Numbered from the stretch's first letter, positions 53,885 through 62,984 are shown. The stretch is 64,000 bases of DNA from Actinomadura luzonensis (GCF_022664455.2 NZ_JAKRKC020000001.1:5771001-5835000), one strand, 5' to 3'. Numbers and translations are program-made. Notes: generated by a model not told the origin, from the letters alone.

Positions 53885-55110
53885 GCGGCCGGACCACGCG
53901 AGACGACGCCGCCGCGACCGGGCGGGCCGACGCCGGCGCGACCGGGCGGGCCGACGCCGGCGGGAGTGTGCTGGAGGCGGGGCGGCGCCTGGGGCGGGGG
54001 CCGATCGACCGGCTGCGGAACGCGACCCGGCTCGACAAGGTCCGCTGGGTGATCGTCTACTCCACCGACATCGTGCCGCTGCTCAGCCTGCTCGGCTTCT
54101 ACGGCCTCCACCTGCAGCTCCAGGCGGGCATGTGGCCGCCGCTCGCCGGAGCCGCCGCCGTGCTGCTGGCGGTCTTCGTCGTGCTCGGCACCCGGCCGTT
54201 CCGGGTGGCGGTGCGCGGCGGCCGCCGGCCGACGGCGCTGCTGGCGGTGACCGGGGTGATCGCCGTGCTCCTGTGCGGGGTGGCCGTCGTGTGGGCGCTG
54301 CCGGCCTGGCTCGGGATCCTGACGCCGTTCGCCCGCAGGCGCACCGTCGTCGTCCTGTCGGTGGCCGGGCTCGCGGGGATCACCCTGCTGGTGGCGCTGA
54401 GCGGCGCGGACCCGGCGGACACGGTGCTGCTGGCGGCGTCCCTGACGTTCCTGGTCGTGGTCTGCGTGGGCGCGACGCTGGCGAACCTGCGGCTGTGGCG
54501 GCTGGCGCAGGAGGCGCACGAGGGCGAGGAGGCGCTGGCCCGGCTGGCGGTCTCGGAGGAGCGCCTGCGCTTTGCCCGCGACCTCAACGACCTGCTCGGC
54601 CAGAGCCTCACCGACGTGGCCGCCCGCACCGCCCGCGCCGAGCGGCGGCTGCGGGCGGACCCGGAGGCGGCGGCGGCCGAGATGTTCGAGGTGCGCGACC
54701 TGTCGCGGCGGTCGCTGCGCGAGGTGCGCGCCGTCGTGCAGAACTACCGGGCGATCGACCTGGACGAGGTGCTGGCCAGCGTACGGGCGGTGCTGGAGGC
54801 GGCGGACGTGCGCTGCACCGTCCGCGCCGACACGGCCGCGCTGTCGCCCGAGTCCCGCACGCTGCTGGCCACGGTCGTCCGCGAGGGCGCCACCAACGTG
54901 CTGAAGCACAGCCGGGCCGAGCACTGCGCGATCGTCATCGAGGACGGCGTCCTGGAGATGTCCAACGACGGGGTGAGCGGCCCGGCGGGCCGGCACGCGC
55001 CGAACGGGCTGGCGGGCCTCGCCGACCGGCTGCGCGCGGCGGGCGGCACCCTGGAGGCCGCGCCCGCCCCCGAGGGCCGTTACCTGCTGCGGGCCGCGGT
55101 GCCCGCGTGA
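53881..55110 (+). CDS. Sensor kinase homologue with Asn in place of the H-box His
   Basis: A 409-residue membrane protein similar to the preceding kinase. The N-terminus carries a duplicated ATGRADAG; five to six hydrophobic segments follow (~50-200). The dimerisation helix reads RFARDLNDLLGQSLTDV, so Asn236 (AAC at 54586-54588) replaces the phospho-accepting His. The ATPase domain looks intact: VVREGATNVLKHSRA and NGLAGLADRLRAAGG. It cannot autophosphorylate at the usual site, but could phosphorylate the partner kinase in a heterodimer, act as a regulator or work as a phosphatase. GTG start overlaps the previous stop; the regulator follows after 16 bases. Confidence 0.88.
   Translation: MSGRTTRDDAAATGRADAGATGRADAGGSVLEAGRRLGRGPIDRLRNATRLDKVRWVIVYSTDIVPLLSLLGFYGLHLQLQAGMWPPLAGAAAVLLAVFVVLGTRPFRVAVRGGRRPTALLAVTGVIAVLLCGVAVVWALPAWLGILTPFARRRTVVVLSVAGLAGITLLVALSGADPADTVLLAASLTFLVVVCVGATLANLRLWRLAQEAHEGEEALARLAVSEERLRFARDLNDLLGQSLTDVAARTARAERRLRADPEAAAAEMFEVRDLSRRSLREVRAVVQNYRAIDLDEVLASVRAVLEAADVRCTVRADTAALSPESRTLLATVVREGATNVLKHSRAEHCAIVIEDGVLEMSNDGVSGPAGRHAPNGLAGLADRLRAAGGTLEAAPAPEGRYLLRAAVPA
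53914..53961 (+). repeat. 24-bp perfect tandem duplication in the second kinase gene
   Basis: Positions 53914-53937 and 53938-53961 are identical (24 bp each, starting GCGACCGGGCGGGCCGACG). They encode two copies of ATGRADAG in the cytoplasmic N-terminus. Confidence 0.85.
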
Positions 55111-55126
55111 GCCGGAGAAGGAGAGC

Positions 55127-55726
55127 ATGACCATTCGCGTGCTGCTCGCCGACGACGAGCATCTCGTCCGCGGCGCCATCGCGGCCCTGCTGGACCTGGA
55201 GGAAGGCATCGAGGTGGTCGCCCAGGTGGGGCGGGGCGACGAGGTGCTGGGCGCGGTGTCGGAGCACCGGCCGGACGTGGCCGTGCTCGACATCGAGATG
55301 CCCGGCATGGACGGGCTGAGCGCCGCCGAGCAGATCAGCCACCAGTGCAAGATCGTCATCCTGACGAGTCTGGGCCGGCCCGGCTACCTGCGCCGGGCGA
55401 TGGCGGCGGGCGTGAGCGGCTTCCTCGGCAAGGACGCCTCCGCCGAGGAGCTGGCCATGGCGATCCGCAAGGTCCAGGGCGGCGGGCGCTACCTGGACGC
55501 CGAGCTGGCGGCGGCGGCCATGGCGGCCGGCGACAGCCCGCTGACCGAGCGCGAGCGCGACGCCCTGCGGCTGGCCGGCGACGGGGCGACGATCGCGCGG
55601 ATCGCGGGCGAGCTGCACCTGACCGAGGGCACCGTCCGCAACTACCTGTCCAGCGCGATGACCAAGCTCAACGCCCAGAACCGGCTGGAGGCCATCCGCA
55701 CCGCGCAGCGCATGGGCTGGCTCTGA
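55127..55726 (+). CDS. NarL/FixJ-family response regulator
   Basis: A 199-residue regulator. The receiver domain has the acidic pair ADDEH, phospho-acceptor Asp55 in VLDIEMPGMDG, VILTSLGR and the switch Lys in GFLGKDAS. The C-terminal LuxR-type helix-turn-helix is LTERERDALRLAGDGATIARIA, GELHLTEGTVRNYLSSAM. It is DesR-like and forms a system with the two kinases upstream. ATG with AAGGAGAG upstream. Target genes unknown. Confidence 0.94.
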   Translation: MTIRVLLADDEHLVRGAIAALLDLEEGIEVVAQVGRGDEVLGAVSEHRPDVAVLDIEMPGMDGLSAAEQISHQCKIVILTSLGRPGYLRRAMAAGVSGFLGKDASAEELAMAIRKVQGGGRYLDAELAAAAMAAGDSPLTERERDALRLAGDGATIARIAGELHLTEGTVRNYLSSAMTKLNAQNRLEAIRTAQRMGWL

Positions 55727-55853
55727 CGCCCCCTGACCCGGGACTACAGGCACAAATGCACACGGCTCCTGTCCGCTCCGGCACAGGGCGGCGGCGCTTT
55801 CCCCGCTGTACTCGTCCTCGGCTGATCCATCCATCTCCGAGGGGGGAACGACG

Positions 55854-56444
55854 ATGAGGACGACGACGACGACACAGGCCGGCGAGCGGCGCTCCAGGGC
55901 GCGGGTGCTGCGGCGCCACGGGGTGCGGGCGGTGACGGCGGGGGCGGCGCTGGCCGCGTCCCTGCTGGCCGTCGCGGGGCCCGCGCACGCGGCGACAGGC
56001 GTGAGCGTGTCGGGCGGGGTGCTGGAGGTGCACGCCGGCGCGGCGGCCGACGACATCGCGGTGTTCGTGGACACCGACGGCTCGCTCCTGGTCCGCAACG
56101 CGGGCGACACGGTCACCGCGGGCGGGCCGTGCGTCCTGGTGAACGCCAATCAGGCCGACTGCCCGAGCGCGGGCGTCACGACGGTCGCCGTCACCACCGG
56201 GAGCGGCGACGACCTGGTGCGCAACCGGACGACGCTGCGCTCCCGGGTGACGCTCGGACCGGGGGCCGACGGCTTCGTCGGCGGCCTGGCCAGGGACGCG
56301 GTGTCGGGCGGCGACGGCGACGACCGGATCTCCGGCCTCGGCGGCGACGACCTGCTGCTCGGCGACGCCGGCACGGACACGGCCACCGGCGGGGACGGCA
56401 CGGACCGGTGCGACGCCGAGTTCGAGACGACCTGCGAGTCCTGA
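55854..56444 (+). CDS. Secreted protein with RTX-like calcium-binding repeats
   Basis: A 196-residue exported protein. The N-terminus is Thr/Arg-rich, then a hydrophobic signal ends at AHAATG. The mature part is beta-rich, and the C-terminus carries hemolysin-type nonapeptide repeats GGDGDDRISGLGGDDLLLG and DAGTDTATGGDGTD, which bind calcium in a parallel beta-roll. Two Cys near the end (RCDAEFETTC) may form a disulfide. Family members in actinobacteria are abundant and mostly of unknown function. ATG with GAGGGGGGAA upstream. Confidence 0.82.
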   Translation: MRTTTTTQAGERRSRARVLRRHGVRAVTAGAALAASLLAVAGPAHAATGVSVSGGVLEVHAGAAADDIAVFVDTDGSLLVRNAGDTVTAGGPCVLVNANQADCPSAGVTTVAVTTGSGDDLVRNRTTLRSRVTLGPGADGFVGGLARDAVSGGDGDDRISGLGGDDLLLGDAGTDTATGGDGTDRCDAEFETTCES

Positions 56445-56460
56445 CGGCCCCGCGCCGCCG

Positions 56461-56521
56461 CGGCGCCCGGCGGGCCCCGGCGGGCCCCCGGCGGGCCCCC
56501 GGCGGGCAGGGCCGGGCGCCG
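56461..56521. repeat. GGGCCCCCGGC tandem units inside an 11-bp inverted repeat
   Basis: CGGCGCCCGGC (56461-56471) and GCCGGGCGCCG (56511-56521) are perfect inverted arms. Between them lie three ~12-base units of the type CCCCCGGCGGG. The block is between two convergent genes and probably serves as a bidirectional terminator. Confidence 0.6.
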
Positions 56522-56532
56522 CGCTTCGGGGG

Positions 56533-57192
56533 TCAGCGTTGGGACAGCAGGTGGGCGAGCTCCTGCTCGACCTCCTGGTTGGCGACGAACAGCAGCTCGT
56601 CGCCCGCCTCCAGCGGGTCGTCCGCCGACGGCACCAGCACCCGGCCCTCGCGCAGGATCGCCACCAGCGCCGAGTCGACCGGCCAGGGCACCGCGCCCGC
56701 CCGCTGCCCGACGACCGGCGCGTCCTCGGCCAGGGTCAGCTCGACCAGGTTGGCCTGGCCCTGGCGGAAGGTCATCAGCCGCACCAGGTCGCCGACGCTC
56801 ACCGCCTCCTCGACCAGGGCGCTCAGCAGGCGCGGGGTGGAGACGGCGACGTCCACGCCCCACGACTCGTTGAACAGCCACTCGTTGTTGGGGTGGTTGA
56901 TGCGGGCCACCACGCGCGGCACGCCGTACTCGGTCTTGGCCAGCAGCGACACCACGAGGTTGACCTTGTCGTCGCCGGAGGAGGCGACGACGACGTGGCA
57001 GTTGTTGAGCCCGGCCTCGTCGAGGGAGGCGATCTCGCAGGCGTCGGCGAGCAGCCACTCGGCCCGCGGCACGCTGTCGATCTTGATGGCGCGGGGGTCG
57101 ACGTCGATGAGCAGGACCTCGTGCCCGTTCTCCAGCAGCTCCGCGGCGATGGAACGGCCGACCGCGCCCGCTCCGGCGATGGCGACGCGCAT
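56533..57192 (-). CDS. TrkA-family potassium regulatory (RCK) protein, second copy (CeoC-like)
   Basis: A 219-residue RCK protein with an N-terminal NAD-binding Rossmann fold (MRVAIAGAGAVGRSIAAELL, LLIDVDPRAI) and a C-terminal TrkA_C domain (VELTLAEDAPVVGQ, LEAGDELLFVA). Such cytoplasmic proteins gate potassium transporters in response to nucleotides. Its ATG overlaps the upstream trkA stop by one base (TGATG). The arrangement equals ceoB-ceoC of mycobacteria, which are also divergent from an APC-type permease. Confidence 0.92.
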   Translation of the reverse strand: MRVAIAGAGAVGRSIAAELLENGHEVLLIDVDPRAIKIDSVPRAEWLLADACEIASLDEAGLNNCHVVVASSGDDKVNLVVSLLAKTEYGVPRVVARINHPNNEWLFNESWGVDVAVSTPRLLSALVEEAVSVGDLVRLMTFRQGQANLVELTLAEDAPVVGQRAGAVPWPVDSALVAILREGRVLVPSADDPLEAGDELLFVANQEVEQELAHLLSQR

Positions 57193-57857
57193 CAGTGGTC
57201 CTCTTCCGGCGCCCCGGCGAGCACCTTGTTGATCCGGTCCATGTCGTTCTCGGCGGCGACGACGTGCAGCACGTCGCCCTCCTGCACCACCGTGTCGTCG
57301 GTGATGGTCAGGGCCTCGCCCATGCGGTTGATGAAGGCGGCGCGGGTGCCGACGCGCGCCTCCAGGTCGGTGACGCGGGTGCCGATCCAGGACGGGTTGA
57401 CCGTCACCTCGGCGAGCACGACGGTGCCCGTCGGGTCGCGCCAGAGCGGCTCGGCGCCCTCCGGCAGGATGCGGCGCAGGATCTGGTCGGCCGTCCACCG
57501 CACGGTCGCCACGGTGGGGATGCCGAGCCGCTGGTAGACCTCGGCGCGCCGGGGGTCGTAGATGCGGGCCACGACGTTGTCGACGCCGAACGTCTCGCGG
57601 GCCACCCGGGCGGAGATGATGTTGGAGTTGTCGCCGCTGGACACGGCGACGAACGCCGCCGCCGACTCGACGCCGGCCTCGGTGAGCACGTCGCGGTCGA
57701 AGCCGACCCCGGTCACCCGCCGCCCGCGGAACCCGGCGCGCAGCCGGCGGAACGCCTGCGGGTCGCGGTCGATGATGGCGACGGAATGGCCGCTGTCCTC
57801 GAGGATGTGCGCGAGGGTCGACCCCACGCGACCACACCCCATGATCACAATATGCAT
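57192..57857 (-). CDS. TrkA-family potassium regulatory (RCK) protein, first copy (CeoB-like)
   Basis: A 221-residue RCK protein: Rossmann motif MHIVIMGCGRVGSTLAHIL with DRDPQAFRRL, then a TrkA_C domain (EVTVNPSWIGTRVTDLEA, VQEGDVLHVVAAENDM). The ATG at 57857 begins the family N-terminus; a GTG-like upstream extension is not needed. It is divergent from the KimA-like permease, with 104 bases between the starts, which suggests shared control of potassium uptake. Confidence 0.92.
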   Translation of the reverse strand: MHIVIMGCGRVGSTLAHILEDSGHSVAIIDRDPQAFRRLRAGFRGRRVTGVGFDRDVLTEAGVESAAAFVAVSSGDNSNIISARVARETFGVDNVVARIYDPRRAEVYQRLGIPTVATVRWTADQILRRILPEGAEPLWRDPTGTVVLAEVTVNPSWIGTRVTDLEARVGTRAAFINRMGEALTITDDTVVQEGDVLHVVAAENDMDRINKVLAGAPEEDH

Positions 57858-57961
57858 GTCCCCCCGCATTGTCCGCGGCCGGCCGGTTGCTCAGACACCA
57901 GTATGGCGCTAGGGGGGAGCGCCTCGTTTAGGTCCTGTGCCTGGGGCTAGCATCTGGTGAC

Positions 57962-60004
57962 GTGGCGAAGGTAACGGATCTTGTCAAACGCTTGCTCGTG
58001 GGGCGCGCCCTGCGCAGCGGGCAGCTCCACGAGCAACTCCTCCCCAAACGGGTGGCGCTCCCTGTCTTCGCCAGCGACGCGCTCTCCTCCGTGGCCTACG
58101 CTCCTCAGGAGATCCTGGTCATCCTGTCGCTGGCGGGAGTCTCCTTCTATTCCTACAGCCCCTGGGTGGCCGTCGCGGTCGTCATCGTGATGCTCACGGT
58201 GGTGGCCTCCTACCGGCAGAACGTGCACGCCTACCCGAGCGGCGGCGGCGACTACGAGGTGGCCACCACCAACCTCGGCAAGAACGCCGGCCTCACGGTG
58301 GCCAGCGCTCTGCTGGTCGACTACGTGCTGACGGTCGCGGTGTCCGTCGCCAACGGCGTCGACTACGTGGGCGCCACCATCCCGTTCGTGGCCCAGCACA
58401 AACCCGCCGTGGCCATCGTCATCGTCGTCCTGCTCACCGTGGTCAACCTGCGCGGCATCCGCGAGTCCGGCGTCGCCTTCGCCGTTCCCACCTACGCCTT
58501 CATGCTGGCGGTGCTGGGGTTGATCGCCTGGGGCGGGTTCCGCCTGCTCCTGCTGGGCGACGAGCTGCACGCGCCGAGCGCGGGCTTCACCGTGCGGCCC
58601 GAGCAGACCAACCTGACGGCGTTCGCCGCGGCGTTCCTGGTCCTGCGCGCCTTCTCCTCGGGCTGCGCGGCGCTGACCGGCGTCGAGGCCATCAGCAACG
58701 GCGTGCCCGCCTTCCGCAAGCCGAAGAGCAAGAACGCGGCCACGACGCTGCTGATGATGGGCCTGGTCGCCATCACCATGTTCGGCGGCATCATCGCGCT
58801 CGGGCTGGCGTCCGGGGTGCGGGTGGCGGAGCCGTCCGTGGTCGCCGAGGACCTGCTGCGGCCGGACGGCACGCCGGTCGGCCCCGGCTACTACCAGCAG
58901 CCGATCATCTCGCAGGTCGCGGACGCGGTGTTCGGCGGCGGGTCGCTGCCGTTCGTGGTGATCTCGGCGGTGACCGCGCTCATCCTGTTCCTGGCGGCCA
59001 ACACCGCCTTCAACGGCTTCCCGGTGCTCGGCTCGATCCTCGCCCAGGACCGTTACCTGCCGCGCCAGCTCCACACCCGCGGCGACCGGCTCGCCTTCTC
59101 CAACGGCATCATCATCCTGGCGGCGGGCGCGTGCCTGCTGCTGTGGGGGTTCGACGCCGACGTCAGCCGGCTGCTCAACCTCTACATCGTCGGCGTGTTC
59201 GTCTCGTTCACGCTGAGCCAGACCGGCATGGTCATCCACTGGACCCGCCACCTCAAGACCGAGACCGATCCCAAGGTGCGCCACCAGATGCACCGCTCCC
59301 GCGTGATCAACTTCTTCGGCGGCGTCATGACGGGGCTGGTGCTCATCGTCGTGCTGCTGACGAAGTTCATGGTCGGCGCGTGGATCGTGGTGATCGCGAT
59401 GCCGATCCTGTTCGTCATGATGAAGGGCATCCGCCGCCACTACGACAACGTGGCGGCCGAGCTGGAGATCACCGAGGACTACGAGCCGGCCATGCTGCCG
59501 GCCCGCAACCACGCGATCGTGCTGGTGTCGAAGATCCACAAGCCGACCATGCGGGCGCTGGCGTACGCGCGGGCCACCCGGCCGTCCTCGCTGGAGGCGA
59601 TCACGGTGGGCGTGGAGGGCGAGGAGGCCCGCCAGCTCCAGGAGGAGTGGGAGCGGCGCGGCATCCCGGTGCCGCTGAAGATGCTCGACTCCCCGTACCG
59701 GGAGATCACCCAGCCGATCCTCGACTACGTCAAGACGCTGCGGCGGCGCTCGCCACGCGACGTGGTGACCGTGTTCATCCCCGAGTACGTGGTCGGCCAC
59801 TGGTGGGAGCACCTGCTGCACAACCAGAGCGCGCTGCGGCTGAAGGCGCGGCTGCTGTTCAAGCCGGGCGTCATGGTCACCAGCGTGCCCTGGCAGCTCC
59901 ACTCCTCCGACCGGCTCAAGGGGCGGCCCGAGCCGTACGCGCCGGGCGCGGTGCGCCGCCCGTGGCACCAGACGGTCAAGGACGAGCAGATCAAGACGCG
60001 CTGA
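57962..60004 (+). CDS. APC-superfamily permease, KimA-like potassium transporter
   Basis: A 680-residue protein with about 12 hydrophobic segments and a ~180-residue soluble C-terminus. The start LPKRVALPVFASDALSSVAYAPQEIL has the DALSSVAY motif of the KimA/KUP-like group of the APC superfamily. KimA imports potassium with protons in Bacillus and is controlled by c-di-AMP. Potassium as substrate is supported by the divergent RCK genes but is not proven. The same gene order occurs in Mycobacterium tuberculosis (Rv2690c next to ceoBC). GTG start. Its last 14 bases overlap the convergent hydrolase gene. Confidence 0.85.
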   Translation: MAKVTDLVKRLLVGRALRSGQLHEQLLPKRVALPVFASDALSSVAYAPQEILVILSLAGVSFYSYSPWVAVAVVIVMLTVVASYRQNVHAYPSGGGDYEVATTNLGKNAGLTVASALLVDYVLTVAVSVANGVDYVGATIPFVAQHKPAVAIVIVVLLTVVNLRGIRESGVAFAVPTYAFMLAVLGLIAWGGFRLLLLGDELHAPSAGFTVRPEQTNLTAFAAAFLVLRAFSSGCAALTGVEAISNGVPAFRKPKSKNAATTLLMMGLVAITMFGGIIALGLASGVRVAEPSVVAEDLLRPDGTPVGPGYYQQPIISQVADAVFGGGSLPFVVISAVTALILFLAANTAFNGFPVLGSILAQDRYLPRQLHTRGDRLAFSNGIIILAAGACLLLWGFDADVSRLLNLYIVGVFVSFTLSQTGMVIHWTRHLKTETDPKVRHQMHRSRVINFFGGVMTGLVLIVVLLTKFMVGAWIVVIAMPILFVMMKGIRRHYDNVAAELEITEDYEPAMLPARNHAIVLVSKIHKPTMRALAYARATRPSSLEAITVGVEGEEARQLQEEWERRGIPVPLKMLDSPYREITQPILDYVKTLRRRSPRDVVTVFIPEYVVGHWWEHLLHNQSALRLKARLLFKPGVMVTSVPWQLHSSDRLKGRPEPYAPGAVRRPWHQTVKDEQIKTR

Positions 60005-61628
60005 GCAACGACCGCAGCCGCACGGTGTCGGCCCCGTCCCAGCCGTCGGGGGCGGCCACGGCGGCCCAGGCGTCCACGATGTTCGCGTTGTAGCGGTGCC
60101 CGTGGCCGGGCGGCACCGACAGCGCCGCCGTCATGTCCACCAGCACCTGCCAGAACGTCACCAGCGGGAACCAGTTCATCTGCGGGTTGACGCCGGGCCC
60201 GCGCTCGCCCTCCAGCCACGCGGGCCGGCGCAGGATCAGCGCGGGCGTCCACCAGACCACCGGGTCGGAGGCGTTCTGCAGGTAGACCACCCGCGGGCGG
60301 GCCCAGGGGCCGGGCGGCCTGGCCAGGTCGCCGGGGGTCTGCGCGAAGCGGACGGTGCGGCCCGCCTCGTACACCGGCCGCCACACCGGGCTGCCCGGCT
60401 CGCGCTCGACGGTGACGCGGTGCCAGATGGGGTTGGCGTTCGGCGGGCCGACGAAGACCGCGCCGTCCGTCTCGGCCGCCAGGTCGCCGAGGTCGTGGAA
60501 GGCGTTCTCCAGCGCGTAGGAGCCGAGGCTCTCCCCCGCCAGCAGCAGCTTCGGCCGGTCGGCGGCGGGCAGCGCGGCCCAGCGGGCGCGCACCGCCTCG
60601 ACCAGCGCCCGCCCCGCCGTGGCCGCCTTGGTCCGGTCCACCAGGAACGACACCCAGCTCGGCAGGTACGAGTACTGCAGGGCGACCAGGGCCGAGCGGC
60701 CGTTGTACATGTACTCCAGCGCGTCGGGGATGTGCGGGTCGACCCAGCCGGTGCCGGTGGTGCCGAGCACGGCGAGCACGGGCCGCTCGAACGCGCCGGC
60801 GCGTTCCAGCTCGCGCACCGCCAGCGCGGCCTGGGCCTGCGGGGTGGGGCCGGCGTCGAGGCCGACGTACACCCTGATGGGCTGCGCGGCGGGACGGCCG
60901 GAGAAGGCGGCCAGCTCGCCGGGGGTGGCGGCGGTGCCGATGAAGTTGCGGCCCTCGCGGCCGAGCGCCTCCCACGCCACGAGCGAGCCGGGCCCGCCGG
61001 ACAGCAGGGTGGAGGCCGGCCGCCGGACGCCCGGCGAGGTGCCCTGGTTCGCCACGGAGGACACGTCGCTCACCCGGGCGACGAACGCCGAGAACAACAC
61101 GTCGTTCGCGAACACCGCGACGAGGAAGGCGACGAGCAGCACCCCGACCGCATGACCCACATAGAACGGGACGAACCGGTCGAGCCAGTTGATCAGCTTG
61201 CGCCCGCCGAGCCGGACCAGCCGCGACAGCAGCAGCCCCGCCGTGAACAGCACCACCGCCACGGCCAGGATGAGCGGCGGGAACCAGGTGATGCGGGTGT
61301 CCATGCCCATGAGCGAGCGCAGGTCGCGCTGCCAGTCGTAGCTGTACCAGAGCGCCACCAGGGACAACGCCGAGCACGCGCCGATCATCACCTGCCAGGC
61401 GGTGCGCCGCCACCGCTCCGGCAGCCGGTACGGGAACCACGCCCGGTACAACGCGCCGACGCTCGCGCCGACGGCGTACCCGAGCAGGCCGGTGACCGCG
61501 CCCATCACGCCCTGGTACAGCCACGTGCGCGGCAGCAGCGACGGCGTCAGCGAGGCGCAGGCGAACAGCGTGCCCAGCAGGGCTCCCCCGAAGCCGGGCC
61601 ACCGCCGCACCACCCGAGCCGTGTCCAC
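59991..61628 (-). CDS. Membrane alpha/beta-hydrolase family protein (Abhydrolase_9)
   Basis: A 545-residue protein. The N-terminal half has four to five hydrophobic segments (FGGALLGTLFACASLTPSLLPR, VTGLLGYAVGASVGALYRAW, further ones to ~190). The C-terminal half is an alpha/beta hydrolase with nucleophile motif GESLGSYALENAF and VFVGPPNANPIWH. This combination is the actinobacterial alpha/beta-hydrolase family 9. Function unknown. A longer frame starts at 61706 but would overlap the divergent methyltransferase gene, so the GTG at 61628 is preferred. Confidence 0.82.
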   Translation of the reverse strand: MDTARVVRRWPGFGGALLGTLFACASLTPSLLPRTWLYQGVMGAVTGLLGYAVGASVGALYRAWFPYRLPERWRRTAWQVMIGACSALSLVALWYSYDWQRDLRSLMGMDTRITWFPPLILAVAVVLFTAGLLLSRLVRLGGRKLINWLDRFVPFYVGHAVGVLLVAFLVAVFANDVLFSAFVARVSDVSSVANQGTSPGVRRPASTLLSGGPGSLVAWEALGREGRNFIGTAATPGELAAFSGRPAAQPIRVYVGLDAGPTPQAQAALAVRELERAGAFERPVLAVLGTTGTGWVDPHIPDALEYMYNGRSALVALQYSYLPSWVSFLVDRTKAATAGRALVEAVRARWAALPAADRPKLLLAGESLGSYALENAFHDLGDLAAETDGAVFVGPPNANPIWHRVTVEREPGSPVWRPVYEAGRTVRFAQTPGDLARPPGPWARPRVVYLQNASDPVVWWTPALILRRPAWLEGERGPGVNPQMNWFPLVTFWQVLVDMTAALSVPPGHGHRYNANIVDAWAAVAAPDGWDGADTVRLRSLLSAS

Positions 61629-61684
61629 GACGACCAACAGTAGTGGATCAATCCCGACGGTAGTCAGCCAGGTCAGGGCATAGG

Positions 61685-62944
61685 GTGTCGGGTGTGGAAC
61701 AGGCATCTCTGGAGCTGACGGTGGGTCCGGTCGCGCACGGCGGCTGGTGTGTGGCGCGGCACGAAGGGCGCGTGGTGTTCGTGCGGCACGCGCTGCCCGG
61801 CGAGCGGGTGATCGCCGAGGTCACCGAGGAGACCGCGAGGTTCCTGCGGGCCGACGCCATCGAGATCCTGGAGCCCTCGCCCGACCGCGTGGTTCCGCCC
61901 TGCCCGTACGCGGGCCCGGGGCGCTGCGGCGGCTGCGACTGGCAGCACGCCGGCCTGGAGGCGCAGCGGCGGCTCAAGGCGCAGGTCGTGGCCGAGCAGC
62001 TGCACCGGCTGGCGGGCATCGAGCGCGAGATCGTGGTCGAGGAGGTGCCGGGCGCCAAGGACGGCCTCGGCTGGCGCACCCGCGTGCAGTTCGCCGCCCT
62101 GCCGGGCGGCGAGCTCGGCTTCCGCCGGCACCGCTCGCACGACATCGAGGTCGTCGACGCCTGCCTCATCGCGCACCCGGAGGTCGAGGCGGTCGGCGCG
62201 GAGGCGCGCGCCTGGGAGGGCGCGGCCGGCGTCGAGGTGATCGCCTCCTCCGCCGGCGACCGGGCCGTGGTCGTCAGGCCCCGGCCGCGGCGCACCGTCG
62301 CCGTGCCCGACCTCGACGCGCCCGCCTCCATCCTGCTCGACCAGGGCAAGGGCCGCACGGTGCCGCGGCGCGGCTCGGGGGTGCTGCACGAGCAGGTGGG
62401 CGAGCACGTCTTCCGGGTGGCCGGCAGCGGCTTCTGGCAGGTGCATCCGGGGGCGGCCGAGACGTTGCTGGACGCGGTGCTCGCGTACGCGGCGCCGGAG
62501 CCCGGCGAGTGGGCGCTCGACCTCTACTGCGGGGTGGGCCTGTTCGCCGCCGGCCTCGCCGAGGCGGTGGGGCCGGAGGGGGCCGTCTTCGGCCTGGAGT
62601 CCGAGGCCGCGGCCGTCCGCGACGCCCGCGCCAACCTCCGCGGCCTGCCGCAGGCCCGGGTGGAGCGGGGCCGCGTCGAGGAGGCCCTCGACCGGTTCCA
62701 GATCGAACGCGCCGATATCGTCGTCGTCGACCCGCCCCGGGCGGGGCTCGGGCGCGAGGTGGTCTCCCGCGTCGCCGGCCTGGAGGCGTCCCGCATCGTG
62801 TACGTCTCCTGCGACCCGGCGACCTTCGCCCGCGACGTGAAGTGGCTGGCCGAGCTCGGCTACGGCCTGGCGGACCTGCGGGCCTTCGACGCCTTCCCGA
62901 TGACCCACCACGTGGAGTGCGTGGGCCTGCTGACGCGGGCGTGA
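61685..62944 (+). CDS. TrmA/RlmD-family RNA (uracil-5-)-methyltransferase
   Basis: A 419-residue SAM-dependent RNA m5U methyltransferase. A TRAM-like N-terminus is followed by a Cys cluster CPYAGPGRCGGCDWQH, which with an earlier or later Cys may bind an iron-sulfur cluster as in RlmD. The SAM motif is DLYCGVGLFAAGLA, then VVDPPRAGLG and YVSCDPATFARD with the catalytic Cys. Homologue of Rv2689c. GTG at 61685 or 61694; the former is kept because AGGGCATAGG precedes it. Target RNA base is not determined here. Confidence 0.9.
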   Translation: MSGVEQASLELTVGPVAHGGWCVARHEGRVVFVRHALPGERVIAEVTEETARFLRADAIEILEPSPDRVVPPCPYAGPGRCGGCDWQHAGLEAQRRLKAQVVAEQLHRLAGIEREIVVEEVPGAKDGLGWRTRVQFAALPGGELGFRRHRSHDIEVVDACLIAHPEVEAVGAEARAWEGAAGVEVIASSAGDRAVVVRPRPRRTVAVPDLDAPASILLDQGKGRTVPRRGSGVLHEQVGEHVFRVAGSGFWQVHPGAAETLLDAVLAYAAPEPGEWALDLYCGVGLFAAGLAEAVGPEGAVFGLESEAAAVRDARANLRGLPQARVERGRVEEALDRFQIERADIVVVDPPRAGLGREVVSRVAGLEASRIVYVSCDPATFARDVKWLAELGYGLADLRAFDAFPMTHHVECVGLLTRA

Positions 62945-62952
62945 GATCCGGC

Positions 62953-62984
62953 GGCGCCCGGACGCTTCCCCACGGCCGGGCGCC
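62953..62984 (+). terminator. Terminator after the RNA methyltransferase gene
   Basis: GGCGCCCGG/CCGGGCGCC forms a perfect 9-bp stem with a 14-base loop, starting 8 bases after the stop. Confidence 0.6.

Noticed and set aside
61629..61706. Longer start for the alpha/beta-hydrolase membrane protein
   Set aside because: It would overlap the start of the divergent methyltransferase gene by about 20 bases and removes any promoter space. Relatives start near the hydrophobic segment.
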